Assembly (NCBI GenBank): GCA_017642425.1 | Contig: JAGCPB010000001.1 | Span: 21,424-85,423 of the forward strand | DNA: 64,000 bases | Origin: Bacteroidaceae bacterium | GTDB lineage: Bacteria; Bacteroidota; Bacteroidia; Bacteroidales; Bacteroidaceae | Direction: 5' to 3' | Part shown: piece after piece, positions 25,564 to 34,723 of the stretch | Layout: each line of letters starts with the position of its first letter | Position numbering within the stretch: the first letter of the stretch is position 1 | Position numbers and translations under genes: made by a program | The notes under the pieces: model-generated | Told to the model about the DNA's origin: nothing | The model's database searches: none | The model's input: only the letters and a program-made list of their open reading frames with translations

Positions 25564-27946
25564 AAAGAACCTTTTTATAGTGTTTTTTACTTGGTCGTTG
25601 GCTATTGGTGTTTATGGCCAGCAGGCTGAAAGTTTGTTTGATGATGTTCTGATAGATAATTACTATAAGGTTATCTCTTTGAATGAATCCAGGAATTATC
25701 TGGAAGCATACCGTGAAATCATGTCGGTGGATCGTGAAATGGATGACTTATTGCATGAGAAAGTTACTGACATAGCCAATTTGGATGACTATGAGTTTCA
25801 AGGCGTCTATTGGCCAATTAAGAAAAGTAGGGCAGAAATAGCGTATATGTTGGGAAACCACCTTGACATGGAAAAGGTATCTATTGAATTGACGGAATCA
25901 TTATCCAAGATAACAAGGAAAACAGATAGAGAACCTGAGAGTAAGGCTGTTTTGGAGGGAATGATGGCAGATGTGGCTAAGATTGATGGATGTCGCTACT
26001 ATCTGACTGAAAAATATGATTTTGCCGAATCAGCGTTGAAAAGGGCTTTGTCGCTGAAACCATTTGACAATGTATTTGTCTGCCGTGTTTATGATGATCT
26101 GGCACAATTGTACTATAAGCAGGAACTGTATGGACTGGCACTGGTATATATTGATTCTATACTATCAAATCCACTGTATAAAGACAATTCACGATACAAT
26201 GTGCCGGAACAGGATGTCATGGAAGTGCGTTCACAGCGTGCAATATGCCTGGCACGTCTGGCATGTTATGCCGAAGCTTTGAACCAAATTGAGCCTGTTG
26301 TCAATTATTTCAGGAAAGCCGGCAATAAACGTTCATATGCCGAATCATTACGTAAAAAAGCCAAGATTCTGATGCTCCAGTATGATTGTACCGGCGTATA
26401 TAATACGGTTGCCAAGACTTGTTATCAGGATTATTTGTCTATATCAAAAGACTATATAGATAAGTATTTTGTGAGCATGAACGAGTCTGAACGGGAACAA
26501 TACTGGATGGCTGAACAGCCGTTCGTTACAGACTGTTTCCGTTTGGAGGATAATGCTCCGGAACTCCTATATGACGTGGCATTGTACAGTAAAGCTGTTC
26601 TTTTGCAAATGGGACGCAGCTTTAAAGACGGAATGACAGAATCTGAGCGTAAGAACGCATTGGCTTCAATTCGTGTCACATGGAAACAAGTGAAGGAGAA
26701 ACTGCCACAATCAAGTTGTGCAATTGAATTTGTCATATATGAAAAGCAGAGTGACAAACACATAGGTGCATTGGTCATAGACAAAAAGACTGTTAGACCA
26801 ATATTCATTGATCTGGCAAGTGTAAATGCTATCAGTGATTACACATTAGCGGATAATTATAAGGTAAAAGACGTTTTTGCTGATACACAGGATAAGAACG
26901 GAATCAATGCTCTGTATAATGACACAATTCTAAGGTCTTTATGTTGGAACAAGGAGTTGGTTGAAGCAATAGGAGATAATAGGAATATCTATTTCTCACC
27001 CGATGGGATTTTTCATCAGATGGGAATTGAATATATGATACCTCAGTCTCTTGAAAACAAGAATTTTTATAGGTTGACTACAACACGGGAACTTATACAA
27101 CCAAACTATAAGATTCATACGGATAGGATGTTGGTTTGTGGGGATATGGAATATGGATTGTCGGTCGAAGATAATGAACCAGGCAATGATGAGTTGGCAT
27201 ACTCGCTTTTGGCCGATATGAGGTTGAGCATGAATCCATTACCAAATTCATCAACGGAAATTGATTCCATTCGGGCAATACGAAAGAATCATTCGAAGGA
27301 CATGGTGCTACGTGCAGATTCAGTTACAGAAAAGGCATTAACAATGTTGTTGGGAAAATACGACATTGTACATATATCAACTCATGGTTTTTTTTCGGAA
27401 GCTTCAAATATAGGAACTGAGATTCGTCCGTCTTCAACTGATATTCAGCTTTCAAAAAGCTGCCTGTTCCTGTCTGGTTCAGAAAAGCATCTTAAGCAGA
27501 CTTCTTTTGATTCATCACTTCACGATGGCATCTTGTCTGCCCGGGAGTTGGCTAAAACGGATATGGATAATGTAGACCTGGCTGTCATGTCGGCATGTAT
27601 GTCCGGTCTGGGTTTTATAACTCCCGATGGCGTGTTTGGTTTGCAGCGCGGACTTAAGACTGCAGGAGCGAAATCAATATTATTAACGCTTTGGAGTGTT
27701 GATGATGAAGCCACTTGCTATTTCATTGTTCAATTGTATAAAAAACTGGAGATAGGACTATCACTGCATGAGGCATTCAATATGGCGAGGGAGACGATGA
27801 AAGAATACAATAATAATGACCAGAGTGACCAATCGGATATTGGTGGTGCCAATAATTCGTACACTCAGCGTAGGCGTATGACAGTTCCCAGGTTTGACGA
27901 ACCGTATTATTACAATGCTTTTATCTTGATTGATTCTACTTTTTAA
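25550..27946 (+). CDS. Exported TPR-CHAT protease
   Basis: 798 residues. The start is GTG at 25550 or 25556; both precede a signal peptide (LFIVFFTWSLAIGVYGQ), and no ATG fits. Residues ~45-330 contain TPR-like helical repeats (YDFAESALKRALSLKPF, DLAQLYYKQELYGLAL). The C-terminal ~320 residues form a CHAT domain, a caspase/separase-type protease, with YDIVHISTHGFF (His) and AVMSACMSGLG (Cys) both conserved and LLTLWSVDDEA after them. Most CHAT proteases described in conflict systems are cytoplasmic, so the signal peptide is notable. It overlaps the pseudokinase gene by 14 bp. Confidence 0.85.
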   Translation: MIVNRKNLFIVFFTWSLAIGVYGQQAESLFDDVLIDNYYKVISLNESRNYLEAYREIMSVDREMDDLLHEKVTDIANLDDYEFQGVYWPIKKSRAEIAYMLGNHLDMEKVSIELTESLSKITRKTDREPESKAVLEGMMADVAKIDGCRYYLTEKYDFAESALKRALSLKPFDNVFVCRVYDDLAQLYYKQELYGLALVYIDSILSNPLYKDNSRYNVPEQDVMEVRSQRAICLARLACYAEALNQIEPVVNYFRKAGNKRSYAESLRKKAKILMLQYDCTGVYNTVAKTCYQDYLSISKDYIDKYFVSMNESEREQYWMAEQPFVTDCFRLEDNAPELLYDVALYSKAVLLQMGRSFKDGMTESERKNALASIRVTWKQVKEKLPQSSCAIEFVIYEKQSDKHIGALVIDKKTVRPIFIDLASVNAISDYTLADNYKVKDVFADTQDKNGINALYNDTILRSLCWNKELVEAIGDNRNIYFSPDGIFHQMGIEYMIPQSLENKNFYRLTTTRELIQPNYKIHTDRMLVCGDMEYGLSVEDNEPGNDELAYSLLADMRLSMNPLPNSSTEIDSIRAIRKNHSKDMVLRADSVTEKALTMLLGKYDIVHISTHGFFSEASNIGTEIRPSSTDIQLSKSCLFLSGSEKHLKQTSFDSSLHDGILSARELAKTDMDNVDLAVMSACMSGLGFITPDGVFGLQRGLKTAGAKSILLTLWSVDDEATCYFIVQLYKKLEIGLSLHEAFNMARETMKEYNNNDQSDQSDIGGANNSYTQRRRMTVPRFDEPYYYNAFILIDSTF

Positions 27947-27964
27947 AACATAAATATCATAAAT

Positions 27965-29320
27965 ATGAAAACAAAAAACATCTTTATTGCAATCGCACTG
28001 GTATTAGGTGTTAGCATGGCAAATGCCCAGCCATCTTCTTTTCCTTCAAACAGGGAGAAACCGGGCGGTGCTTTATCTCAGGGCTTGGACATGAAAAGTA
28101 TGGAAACGTCTTTTGTGCTTAATGTCAATCCTATGGACGCGGAAAAGAAGGATAAACTAAATAAGGTGGCGTCAAACTACCGTTCAAGAAGTCGTAGCGT
28201 CTTATCTGATTTGGAAATGTCTATGATAGGTGGTGGAGTCGGAGCAATTGTCAATGTCGTGGGAAATGAAATAATAAGTTTGACGCAGGTCCGATCCAAG
28301 CAACGTAAGTTGTGGCAGGAAATGAGACAGAAAGAGTGTACGTTCATAGACAGCATTCAATCTGTAAAAGGTCAGAATGATTTTTATGGAAGGCAGTCTG
28401 TCTATGGACCGCTTGATCCTTCTGATATGAATTTTGATGGTGTAACCTTATGCGCAAACAGGGGAGGACAGGAGGTGTTAAGGATGGTTTGCCATATAGA
28501 CACAACCAAGTTTGATCATCTTTTCCTGCATAGTAAGTTTTATTTGGTGTTGGACAGTCTGGTATTCTATCCTTATCGTTCTTTCTTGCCTAACCTGAAA
28601 GCAAACAGAATTAACAAGCCAAGGAAAAACGCATCTAAAAACGAGATAGAATATTGGAATACAATCAGTCAATTCAGTTTCAGTGAATATCAGCAACCCA
28701 CCATAAATATACAGATGGATTTGTTCTCATCATGGATAAATGAACTGGTTCAGGTATATAAAGATGTTAAACTAGGCTCTTTTTCTGTAAGCATTCCGGT
28801 TAATGAAAAAGAATTGAATGATTCAGTATATATTTATTGCCGTGAAACTGCCATTGCCCAGAATCGTCCAACGATTGATATCTATGGTGATTGCTTTGTG
28901 GTGCCTCGTTCATACATGCCCGTGGCGGCCAATAATCCGTCATGGGGCACAGGTGAATATAAGATGAAAGTTCTTCTTTCTGAAAAGTGCAGGTATAATC
29001 CTGATGATAAGCGTTCCAAGAGATGGCATCGTGACTATAAACAACTTGTACGATTGCAGAACAATGGTAAAGCCAAGAATGATTATTGGACAGATGTGGT
29101 GACAACATTCCGAGACAACAAGAACACCATTCTTAAGGCTACATATACTCCTGCACTAAACAAAGGAGTTGAGTTGTTGAATATTCCTACTTCCGGTAGC
29201 GGTATGTCTGGCGGAGGAATGTCAGGGTCAAAAGGGAGTGCTCAAGGAAATAGTGGAGCCTCAACAACTGGTGCACCCTCCGGGATGGGAGGAGGTAATC
29301 CTCCTATGGGAAGGCCTTGA
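27965..29320 (+). CDS. Exported protein with Gly/Ser/Met-rich tail
   Basis: 451 residues, signal peptide ending at ANAQ. One hydrophobic, glycine-rich stretch near 95-115 (MIGGGVGAIVNVVGNEIISL) could insert in a membrane. The middle contains well-formed alpha/beta segments without a family I recognise. The last 45 residues are low-complexity Gly/Ser/Met/Pro (for example SGSGMSGGGMSGSKG). It lies between the CHAT protease and the second SIR2-TIR gene; a substrate of the CHAT protease is one idea suggested only by position. Confidence 0.65.
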   Translation: MKTKNIFIAIALVLGVSMANAQPSSFPSNREKPGGALSQGLDMKSMETSFVLNVNPMDAEKKDKLNKVASNYRSRSRSVLSDLEMSMIGGGVGAIVNVVGNEIISLTQVRSKQRKLWQEMRQKECTFIDSIQSVKGQNDFYGRQSVYGPLDPSDMNFDGVTLCANRGGQEVLRMVCHIDTTKFDHLFLHSKFYLVLDSLVFYPYRSFLPNLKANRINKPRKNASKNEIEYWNTISQFSFSEYQQPTINIQMDLFSSWINELVQVYKDVKLGSFSVSIPVNEKELNDSVYIYCRETAIAQNRPTIDIYGDCFVVPRSYMPVAANNPSWGTGEYKMKVLLSEKCRYNPDDKRSKRWHRDYKQLVRLQNNGKAKNDYWTDVVTTFRDNKNTILKATYTPALNKGVELLNIPTSGSGMSGGGMSGSKGSAQGNSGASTTGAPSGMGGGNPPMGRP

Positions 29321-29347
29321 TTTTTATAAATAATAAAGGATTGTCAT

Positions 29348-30793
29348 ATGGCAAAAAAACCGACACAAACTAACCGGAATTCATCTCCAGGCAACTTGTC
29401 ATTTGATGTACAGTCTTTTGTAGAGAGTGTATATAATGATGATTACCTGTTGGTTGTTGGTACGGGAGTTATATTGAACCGCGCTCTTTTTCCTGAAACC
29501 GGTGGCGACATAAATCAATATATTATCAATGAGATTAATAATGAACGCAGCAATTCGCAAGTAGGTTTTTCAAATCATAACAGTCTTACCGAGGTGTTCT
29601 TAGGAACAAAACGCAATGAGGTGGATCCGGTTTATCAGTTGCTTGCTGAGGATTTTGAATACCAACTTGATGAAATTTCTCCTGAACTTACCGATATGTT
29701 GCGTACACGCCTTTTCAGGTTTGTAATGACCACGACAATTGATGGGTATCTGGAAACTTTGATGCGCGATATCTGGGGCGATGAACTTAGGGTGGTTAAC
29801 ATAGAGGATGTTCAGTCTGTCAACGATTTTAATAACGTTCTCAAGTCTAGGCGTAACAATAAATATACTCAACCTACCCTGATTTATGCATTCGGGAAGG
29901 TTGTGAGTGGTAGACCCAAACCCCGCCGTTTTGTTGAGACTGATACGGATGCCATCAGGATTATAGAAAAATGGATGAAACTTGATAATGGTAATGATGG
30001 TACCGTTCCTTTCCTGAAAAGCAAACGCATTATAGCTCTGGGTTGTAAATATGATGATTGGTATTTCCGTTTCTTCTGGTACATACTGACACGCAGTTTC
30101 AGTGATGAAGAACGTTCTGCCGAGTTGCCGGCCAGTGACAATCTGGCAATGCTTATTGATTCCGGTAACAACTCTGAATTGCAGTTAAAGAAATACATGC
30201 AACGTATAGGCGTATGCATACATGAGGATGTTTGGGGCTTCATGAAATATATTACATATATACTTACGTCAACAGATAATGACAGCCCCTGTAGGCGTCT
30301 TGTATTGGATAAACGGCGTGAAGGAGGAATATTCATCTCATACAAAAGTTGTGATGTTGCTGCTGCCAGCGATCTCTTTTTCAAGTTGTCCCGTAATGAA
30401 AGATTGAGAGTGTGGTTTGACAATGTAAGCCTTAAAGGTGGTGATGATTATAATGCTGTAATTGATGATGCCATCAATAAGGCTCTGATTGTAATTACAG
30501 TTCTTTCTCCTTCTATCGCTCAAGAACTGGAAAAGAGTGGCGCAGATATTGATACATATTACAGCAAGGAGTGGCGGATAGCTGCCAATGACAACGATCG
30601 GATCATAATTCCGGTAGCCGTTGGCGGATATGACCTTCGCGGCAGGAGCCAGCAGATATTTGAAAAGATAATAGGTCGTAGTTTGTCAGGAATAGACTTG
30701 ACAGGGTCTCCAATATCGGCAAACGATGATGAACTTGCGGGAATAGCAAAATTGATAGAATCAATCAATAATTATCTAGGTATAGAGTCATAA
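29348..30793 (+). CDS. SIR2-like / TIR fusion protein (copy 2)
   Basis: 481 residues, same layout as the protein at 11193 but clearly diverged. SIR2-like part: YLLVVGTGVILN (nucleotide loop), LFRFVMTTTIDGYLE, LIYAFGKV and RIIALGCKYDDWYFRFFWY. As in copy 1, FG replaces the usual HG. TIR part from ~326: GIFISYKSCDVA, VWFDNVSLKGGDDY, VITVLSPSIAQ and YYSKEWRIA with the candidate catalytic Glu at ~404. It ends 5 bp before a STAND NTPase, repeating the arrangement at 11.2-15.1 kb. Function as an NAD-consuming effector or signal synthase is inferred from both domain families. Confidence 0.83.
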   Translation: MAKKPTQTNRNSSPGNLSFDVQSFVESVYNDDYLLVVGTGVILNRALFPETGGDINQYIINEINNERSNSQVGFSNHNSLTEVFLGTKRNEVDPVYQLLAEDFEYQLDEISPELTDMLRTRLFRFVMTTTIDGYLETLMRDIWGDELRVVNIEDVQSVNDFNNVLKSRRNNKYTQPTLIYAFGKVVSGRPKPRRFVETDTDAIRIIEKWMKLDNGNDGTVPFLKSKRIIALGCKYDDWYFRFFWYILTRSFSDEERSAELPASDNLAMLIDSGNNSELQLKKYMQRIGVCIHEDVWGFMKYITYILTSTDNDSPCRRLVLDKRREGGIFISYKSCDVAAASDLFFKLSRNERLRVWFDNVSLKGGDDYNAVIDDAINKALIVITVLSPSIAQELEKSGADIDTYYSKEWRIAANDNDRIIIPVAVGGYDLRGRSQQIFEKIIGRSLSGIDLTGSPISANDDELAGIAKLIESINNYLGIES

Positions 30794-30798
30794 CAACA

Positions 30799-33700
30799 AT
30801 GGGTGACAATTCTTTTTATTATTCTTGGGGCGTAAAGACATCCAGTAATGATTATAAGCCTATTAATCCATGGGCTGGCCTGACTCCGTATGAAGACCCA
30901 ATGGATGGAACTCCTATACATAAGTTTTGTGGTCGTGAGGATGAGATTTTTGATGTGACCCGACTTATTGATGATAACTTTTTCGTCACTTTATATGGTA
31001 AAAGTGGCATAGGTAAGACATCGTTGCTCAATGCCGGCGTATTTCCTAACCTACGCCGTCAACAGTATGTTCCACTCAGCATAAGATTGGGCATATTGGA
31101 TGAGTCTATCGTATATCAAAATGCCATTACAGAAGCGATAGAAGAGAATATCATATCAATTGGTGGAACCATCAGGACTGTGGATGTAATACCGTCACAA
31201 TCTGATTTGGATGCGAATGATTATTTATGGAACTATTTTACACGTCGGGTGTTTTACAACAGCGATGGGCTGGTTGTATTCCCTGTAGTGGTTCTTGACC
31301 AGTTTGAAGAGCTGCTACGCAAACCTTCGGTCCGAAGCAAAGGAGAGAAACTGCTGAAACAGATCGGTTATCTGATAGATGAAAACAATGAATTGCAGGA
31401 CTGCACGGTTGATGGATATGAGTATACATATGACTATAATTTCCGTTTTGTGGTATCCATCCGTGAAGATTATCTGTATAGACTTGAAGACAGTATAGAC
31501 AATTGTTATCTGGCTCCAATGAAACGATGCAGATATCGTTTGCGCAGTATGTCCCGTAAAGGAGCAAAAGATGCGGTTTTGATACCTGGAAGTGATGTGT
31601 TTGTAGAGAGTGAAAAGGAAGCTATTGCAGATGTCATAATTTCAACCTCATTGAATGGTATTGAAGGTAATATCAGTACCAATATTCTGTCTCTCGTATG
31701 TAGCAGCATTTATTCAAGTCATACAACTACTATATTTGATGCAGAACTAATCTCATTAAATGAAGTTAAGCATTTCATTGAAGGTAATCCTTTTGAGAAA
31801 TTCTATGATGACGCAACACGAAATCTTTCACGGAGAGAACTGGCATATATAGAACGCAATCTTGTTGACAGTGGCGGTCATCGTGATTCTGTGTCAGAGT
31901 CTGATTTTATGCTTAATGTTCATAGCGGTGCAGATTTACTGGAAGGACCTAATAAGATCCTGCAACGCACTTCGACCGGTAGCGGCGGATACAGAGTTGA
32001 ACTTATTCATGACTCGTTTTGCGGACCATTGTTGGCTTTTAAGAACAAGCGAGACAAATATATGCGTACCGTAGTGGCTTTCCTGGCATTTCTGGTTGCG
32101 GTTATTTGTGCAGGAACAGCATTGTTCATGAATTATCAGAATGATGAAATAAAAAGGAATCTAACTCGTTTTGTGGCGGACAAAGCATCAACTCTGGTTA
32201 ATGACGGAGACTCTTATCTGTCCATGAGGCTTATTTCGGCCTTGATATCCAATAACAACAACTATACGCCTGAGGCTGAATTCGCTCTCAGAAAAGCGGT
32301 AGATGCAAACAATGCGACTTTTTACGGACATACTCAGTGGGTTCTGGGAGCTGATATGAGTCCTGACGGCAAATACATTGTCTCTGTTTCACGTGATAAA
32401 AGTGTACGATTATGGGATGCAACAAACGGTCTTCAATTGGCATCGCTTGATGGACATACAGATATGGTAAACTACGTGGAATACAGTCCGGATGGCAAAT
32501 GGATAGTTACAGCATCAAATGACAGTACTGCCAGGATTTGGGATATGGGCACATTACAGCCTATCGCTGTGTTTGGAGGTCATAATGCTGGAGTTAAGAA
32601 AGCCGCGTTCAGTCCTGACGGTAAATTGGTGGCAACTGCATGTCTGGATGATACTGTCCGATTGTGGCGCATAACTGATGGCAATTGCTTAATAAAACTG
32701 GCCGGTCATACTGCCGAGGTCAATGGCGTCTCATTCAGCCCTGATGGAGGGAGAGTGGTATCAGTATCTAATGACGGCACTTTACGTATGTGGAGTGTTC
32801 CGGACGGACGTGAAATAATGACAAGAGATGTTCAGGCTAATTGGCTTAATGATGTGTCTTACAGCCCGGATGGAAAATACATTGCAGTTGCATGTGATGA
32901 CAGTACGGCATGTGTCCTGGATGCACGTACCGGGACTACCATAAGTATTAAAGATAAGGTTCACATCAGTTACGTACGTACTGCCCGTTTCAGTCATGAC
33001 GGAAAATATTTGGTTACCACATCAAGTGACAATACTCTTTGCATATGGGATACGGAAACAGACACATGCCGACAGGTATTTAAAGGTCATAGTGATTGGG
33101 TTAATATGGCTCGCTTTAGTCCTGATGACAGGTTCTTGTACTCAGCATCCAGTGATAATACCGTCCGGATATGGAATTTGGTTGATGACAATAGCTTGAC
33201 AGCCATAAATTGTTGTCCTGATGATGTGGTTATGCATGCATGTTATAGCCCGGACGGAACTACGATCGCAACGGCTTCATATGACGGTAATGTGTTGTTG
33301 ATTGATTCATCAGAAGGAACTGTAATATCAAATAGGAATTTTGGTTTGCCGGTTACCGCAATATCATACAATAATAAAGGTAATGCTTTGTCGATAGCAT
33401 TGAATAATGGAGAAATAAGGGTAATATGTTTCAATGGACTCAAAGACTCAATTATCATAAATGATAGGACGATCTCTGTCAATGACATGACATGGTTCTC
33501 GGGTGATACATGTGTGGTGTTTGCCTATTCGGATGGTATGGTAACCAAATATGATGTACATAATAAAAAACAGATTCTTACAATACATGCTCACAATGAT
33601 GCCATAAATGCAGTCTCAATAAGTCCTAATGGAAAGCTGTTGGCGACTGCATCAGATGATGCGACAGCAATGGTTTGGGATGCGTTTACAGGTGAATTTT

Positions 33701-34161
33701 TGTGTGAATACACTAAACACAGCGATCGTGTGGAGGATATAGAATTCAGCCCAGATGGCAAGAACATAGCGACGGCATCAGCAGACAATGATATCCATCT
33801 GTGGAATGCCCAAACTGGTGATGGCATTCATATGATGGTAGGTCATACGCGTGGCGCTTATGGCGTCAGTTTCAGTCCGGATGGCAAGTATCTGGCATCA
33901 TCATCGTCCGATATGTCATTCCGAGTCTGGCATATTGCTACCGGAAAGGAAACATACCGGGTAATGGCTCACAGGCGTCGCATCTATTCTGTCCATTTTA
34001 ATAATGAGGGAAATAAAATAGTTACAGCATCTAAGGATGGAACCTGTAAGATTTGGAATTACATGTCAACTGAGCAGTTAAAAGAGTATGTGGAACAACG
34101 TTTCCATGAGATGCCTCTGACAGAAATAGAGCGTGAACGATACTATATCGGTTATCGATAA
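30799..34161 (+). CDS. STAND NTPase - transmembrane - 14-blade WD40 protein
   Basis: 1120 residues. NPWAGLTPYEDP then FCGREDEIFDV, Walker A YGKSGIGKTSLLN (~72-84), Walker B VVVLDQFEELL (~163-173) and VSIREDYLYRL are typical of the nSTAND1 class. A membrane helix (~417-437, VVAFLAFLVAVICAGTAL) separates it from ~590 residues of WD40 repeats. I count 14 blades, most with SPDGK and RLWD/RIWN-like ends, enough for two seven-blade propellers. With one helix the propellers would face the periplasm and the NTPase the cytoplasm. It directly follows SIR2-TIR copy 2. A trans-membrane sensor gating that effector is inferred. Confidence 0.87.
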   Translation: MGDNSFYYSWGVKTSSNDYKPINPWAGLTPYEDPMDGTPIHKFCGREDEIFDVTRLIDDNFFVTLYGKSGIGKTSLLNAGVFPNLRRQQYVPLSIRLGILDESIVYQNAITEAIEENIISIGGTIRTVDVIPSQSDLDANDYLWNYFTRRVFYNSDGLVVFPVVVLDQFEELLRKPSVRSKGEKLLKQIGYLIDENNELQDCTVDGYEYTYDYNFRFVVSIREDYLYRLEDSIDNCYLAPMKRCRYRLRSMSRKGAKDAVLIPGSDVFVESEKEAIADVIISTSLNGIEGNISTNILSLVCSSIYSSHTTTIFDAELISLNEVKHFIEGNPFEKFYDDATRNLSRRELAYIERNLVDSGGHRDSVSESDFMLNVHSGADLLEGPNKILQRTSTGSGGYRVELIHDSFCGPLLAFKNKRDKYMRTVVAFLAFLVAVICAGTALFMNYQNDEIKRNLTRFVADKASTLVNDGDSYLSMRLISALISNNNNYTPEAEFALRKAVDANNATFYGHTQWVLGADMSPDGKYIVSVSRDKSVRLWDATNGLQLASLDGHTDMVNYVEYSPDGKWIVTASNDSTARIWDMGTLQPIAVFGGHNAGVKKAAFSPDGKLVATACLDDTVRLWRITDGNCLIKLAGHTAEVNGVSFSPDGGRVVSVSNDGTLRMWSVPDGREIMTRDVQANWLNDVSYSPDGKYIAVACDDSTACVLDARTGTTISIKDKVHISYVRTARFSHDGKYLVTTSSDNTLCIWDTETDTCRQVFKGHSDWVNMARFSPDDRFLYSASSDNTVRIWNLVDDNSLTAINCCPDDVVMHACYSPDGTTIATASYDGNVLLIDSSEGTVISNRNFGLPVTAISYNNKGNALSIALNNGEIRVICFNGLKDSIIINDRTISVNDMTWFSGDTCVVFAYSDGMVTKYDVHNKKQILTIHAHNDAINAVSISPNGKLLATASDDATAMVWDAFTGEFLCEYTKHSDRVEDIEFSPDGKNIATASADNDIHLWNAQTGDGIHMMVGHTRGAYGVSFSPDGKYLASSSSDMSFRVWHIATGKETYRVMAHRRRIYSVHFNNEGNKIVTASKDGTCKIWNYMSTEQLKEYVEQRFHEMPLTEIERERYYIGYR

Positions 34162-34188
34162 ACAGAAACAATTAATTGCAATTTATTG

Positions 34189-34674
34189 ATGGCAAGATTT
34201 AAGCGATTTATTATAGTTTCCGCAATTACTGTATGCGGTTTTTGTTGTGTATCAAATGAGTTAGACGTCAACATAGCTGTTGGCTTGTTCATTGGTTTAT
34301 TGTCATTGCCTTTCAGAACCAAAGAAGAAAGAAAACAAATAGAGGCTGATATTAGAGCAAAAGAAGAGGCTCGAAAAAGAGAAGAAGAGGCCCGCAAGTC
34401 TCCTGGTTGCCATTCGATGGATAATGTAGACATTCTTACATTTCGTAGTTCCAACAATCTGTTGACTGCTGGAAATAACTGTATAACGATGAAGATACGA
34501 AACAGGAATGCATACGATGTTATTGTATCTGTAAGATTTAAGTATTCAGATTCAGAAGGTTGGGATTCTTCTACTAAATCATATGAAGTAGGCGGAAATA
34601 GGATCAGAACAATAGATACGTTAGGAAGTGCATGGCGCAAGGCCAAAGATGTGACCATTGTTTGTGTACATTAA
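34189..34674 (+). CDS. Small membrane protein with charged coiled coil
   Basis: 161 residues from the ATG at 34189. Two hydrophobic stretches (FIIVSAITVCGFCCV; VNIAVGLFIGLLSLPF) are followed by a Lys/Glu/Arg-rich helix (~45-72, EERKQIEADIRAKEEARKRE), likely a coiled coil. The last ~85 residues look like a small beta domain (CITMKIRNRNAYDVIVSVRF). The family is not recognised. It follows the STAND-WD40 gene by 27 bp and precedes the channel-like RyR gene by 49 bp; an accessory subunit of either is possible. Confidence 0.65.
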   Translation: MARFKRFIIVSAITVCGFCCVSNELDVNIAVGLFIGLLSLPFRTKEERKQIEADIRAKEEARKREEEARKSPGCHSMDNVDILTFRSSNNLLTAGNNCITMKIRNRNAYDVIVSVRFKYSDSEGWDSSTKSYEVGGNRIRTIDTLGSAWRKAKDVTIVCVH

Positions 34675-34723
34675 GTCCTATTTTATATTATCGGTTTGAT
34701 TATGAAATAACAATAATAAACTT

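Noticed and set aside
32320-34070. DNA tandem repeat or CRISPR-like periodicity.
   Set aside because: The periodicity is the protein-level WD40 repeat; nucleotide copies are diverged and there are no spacers.
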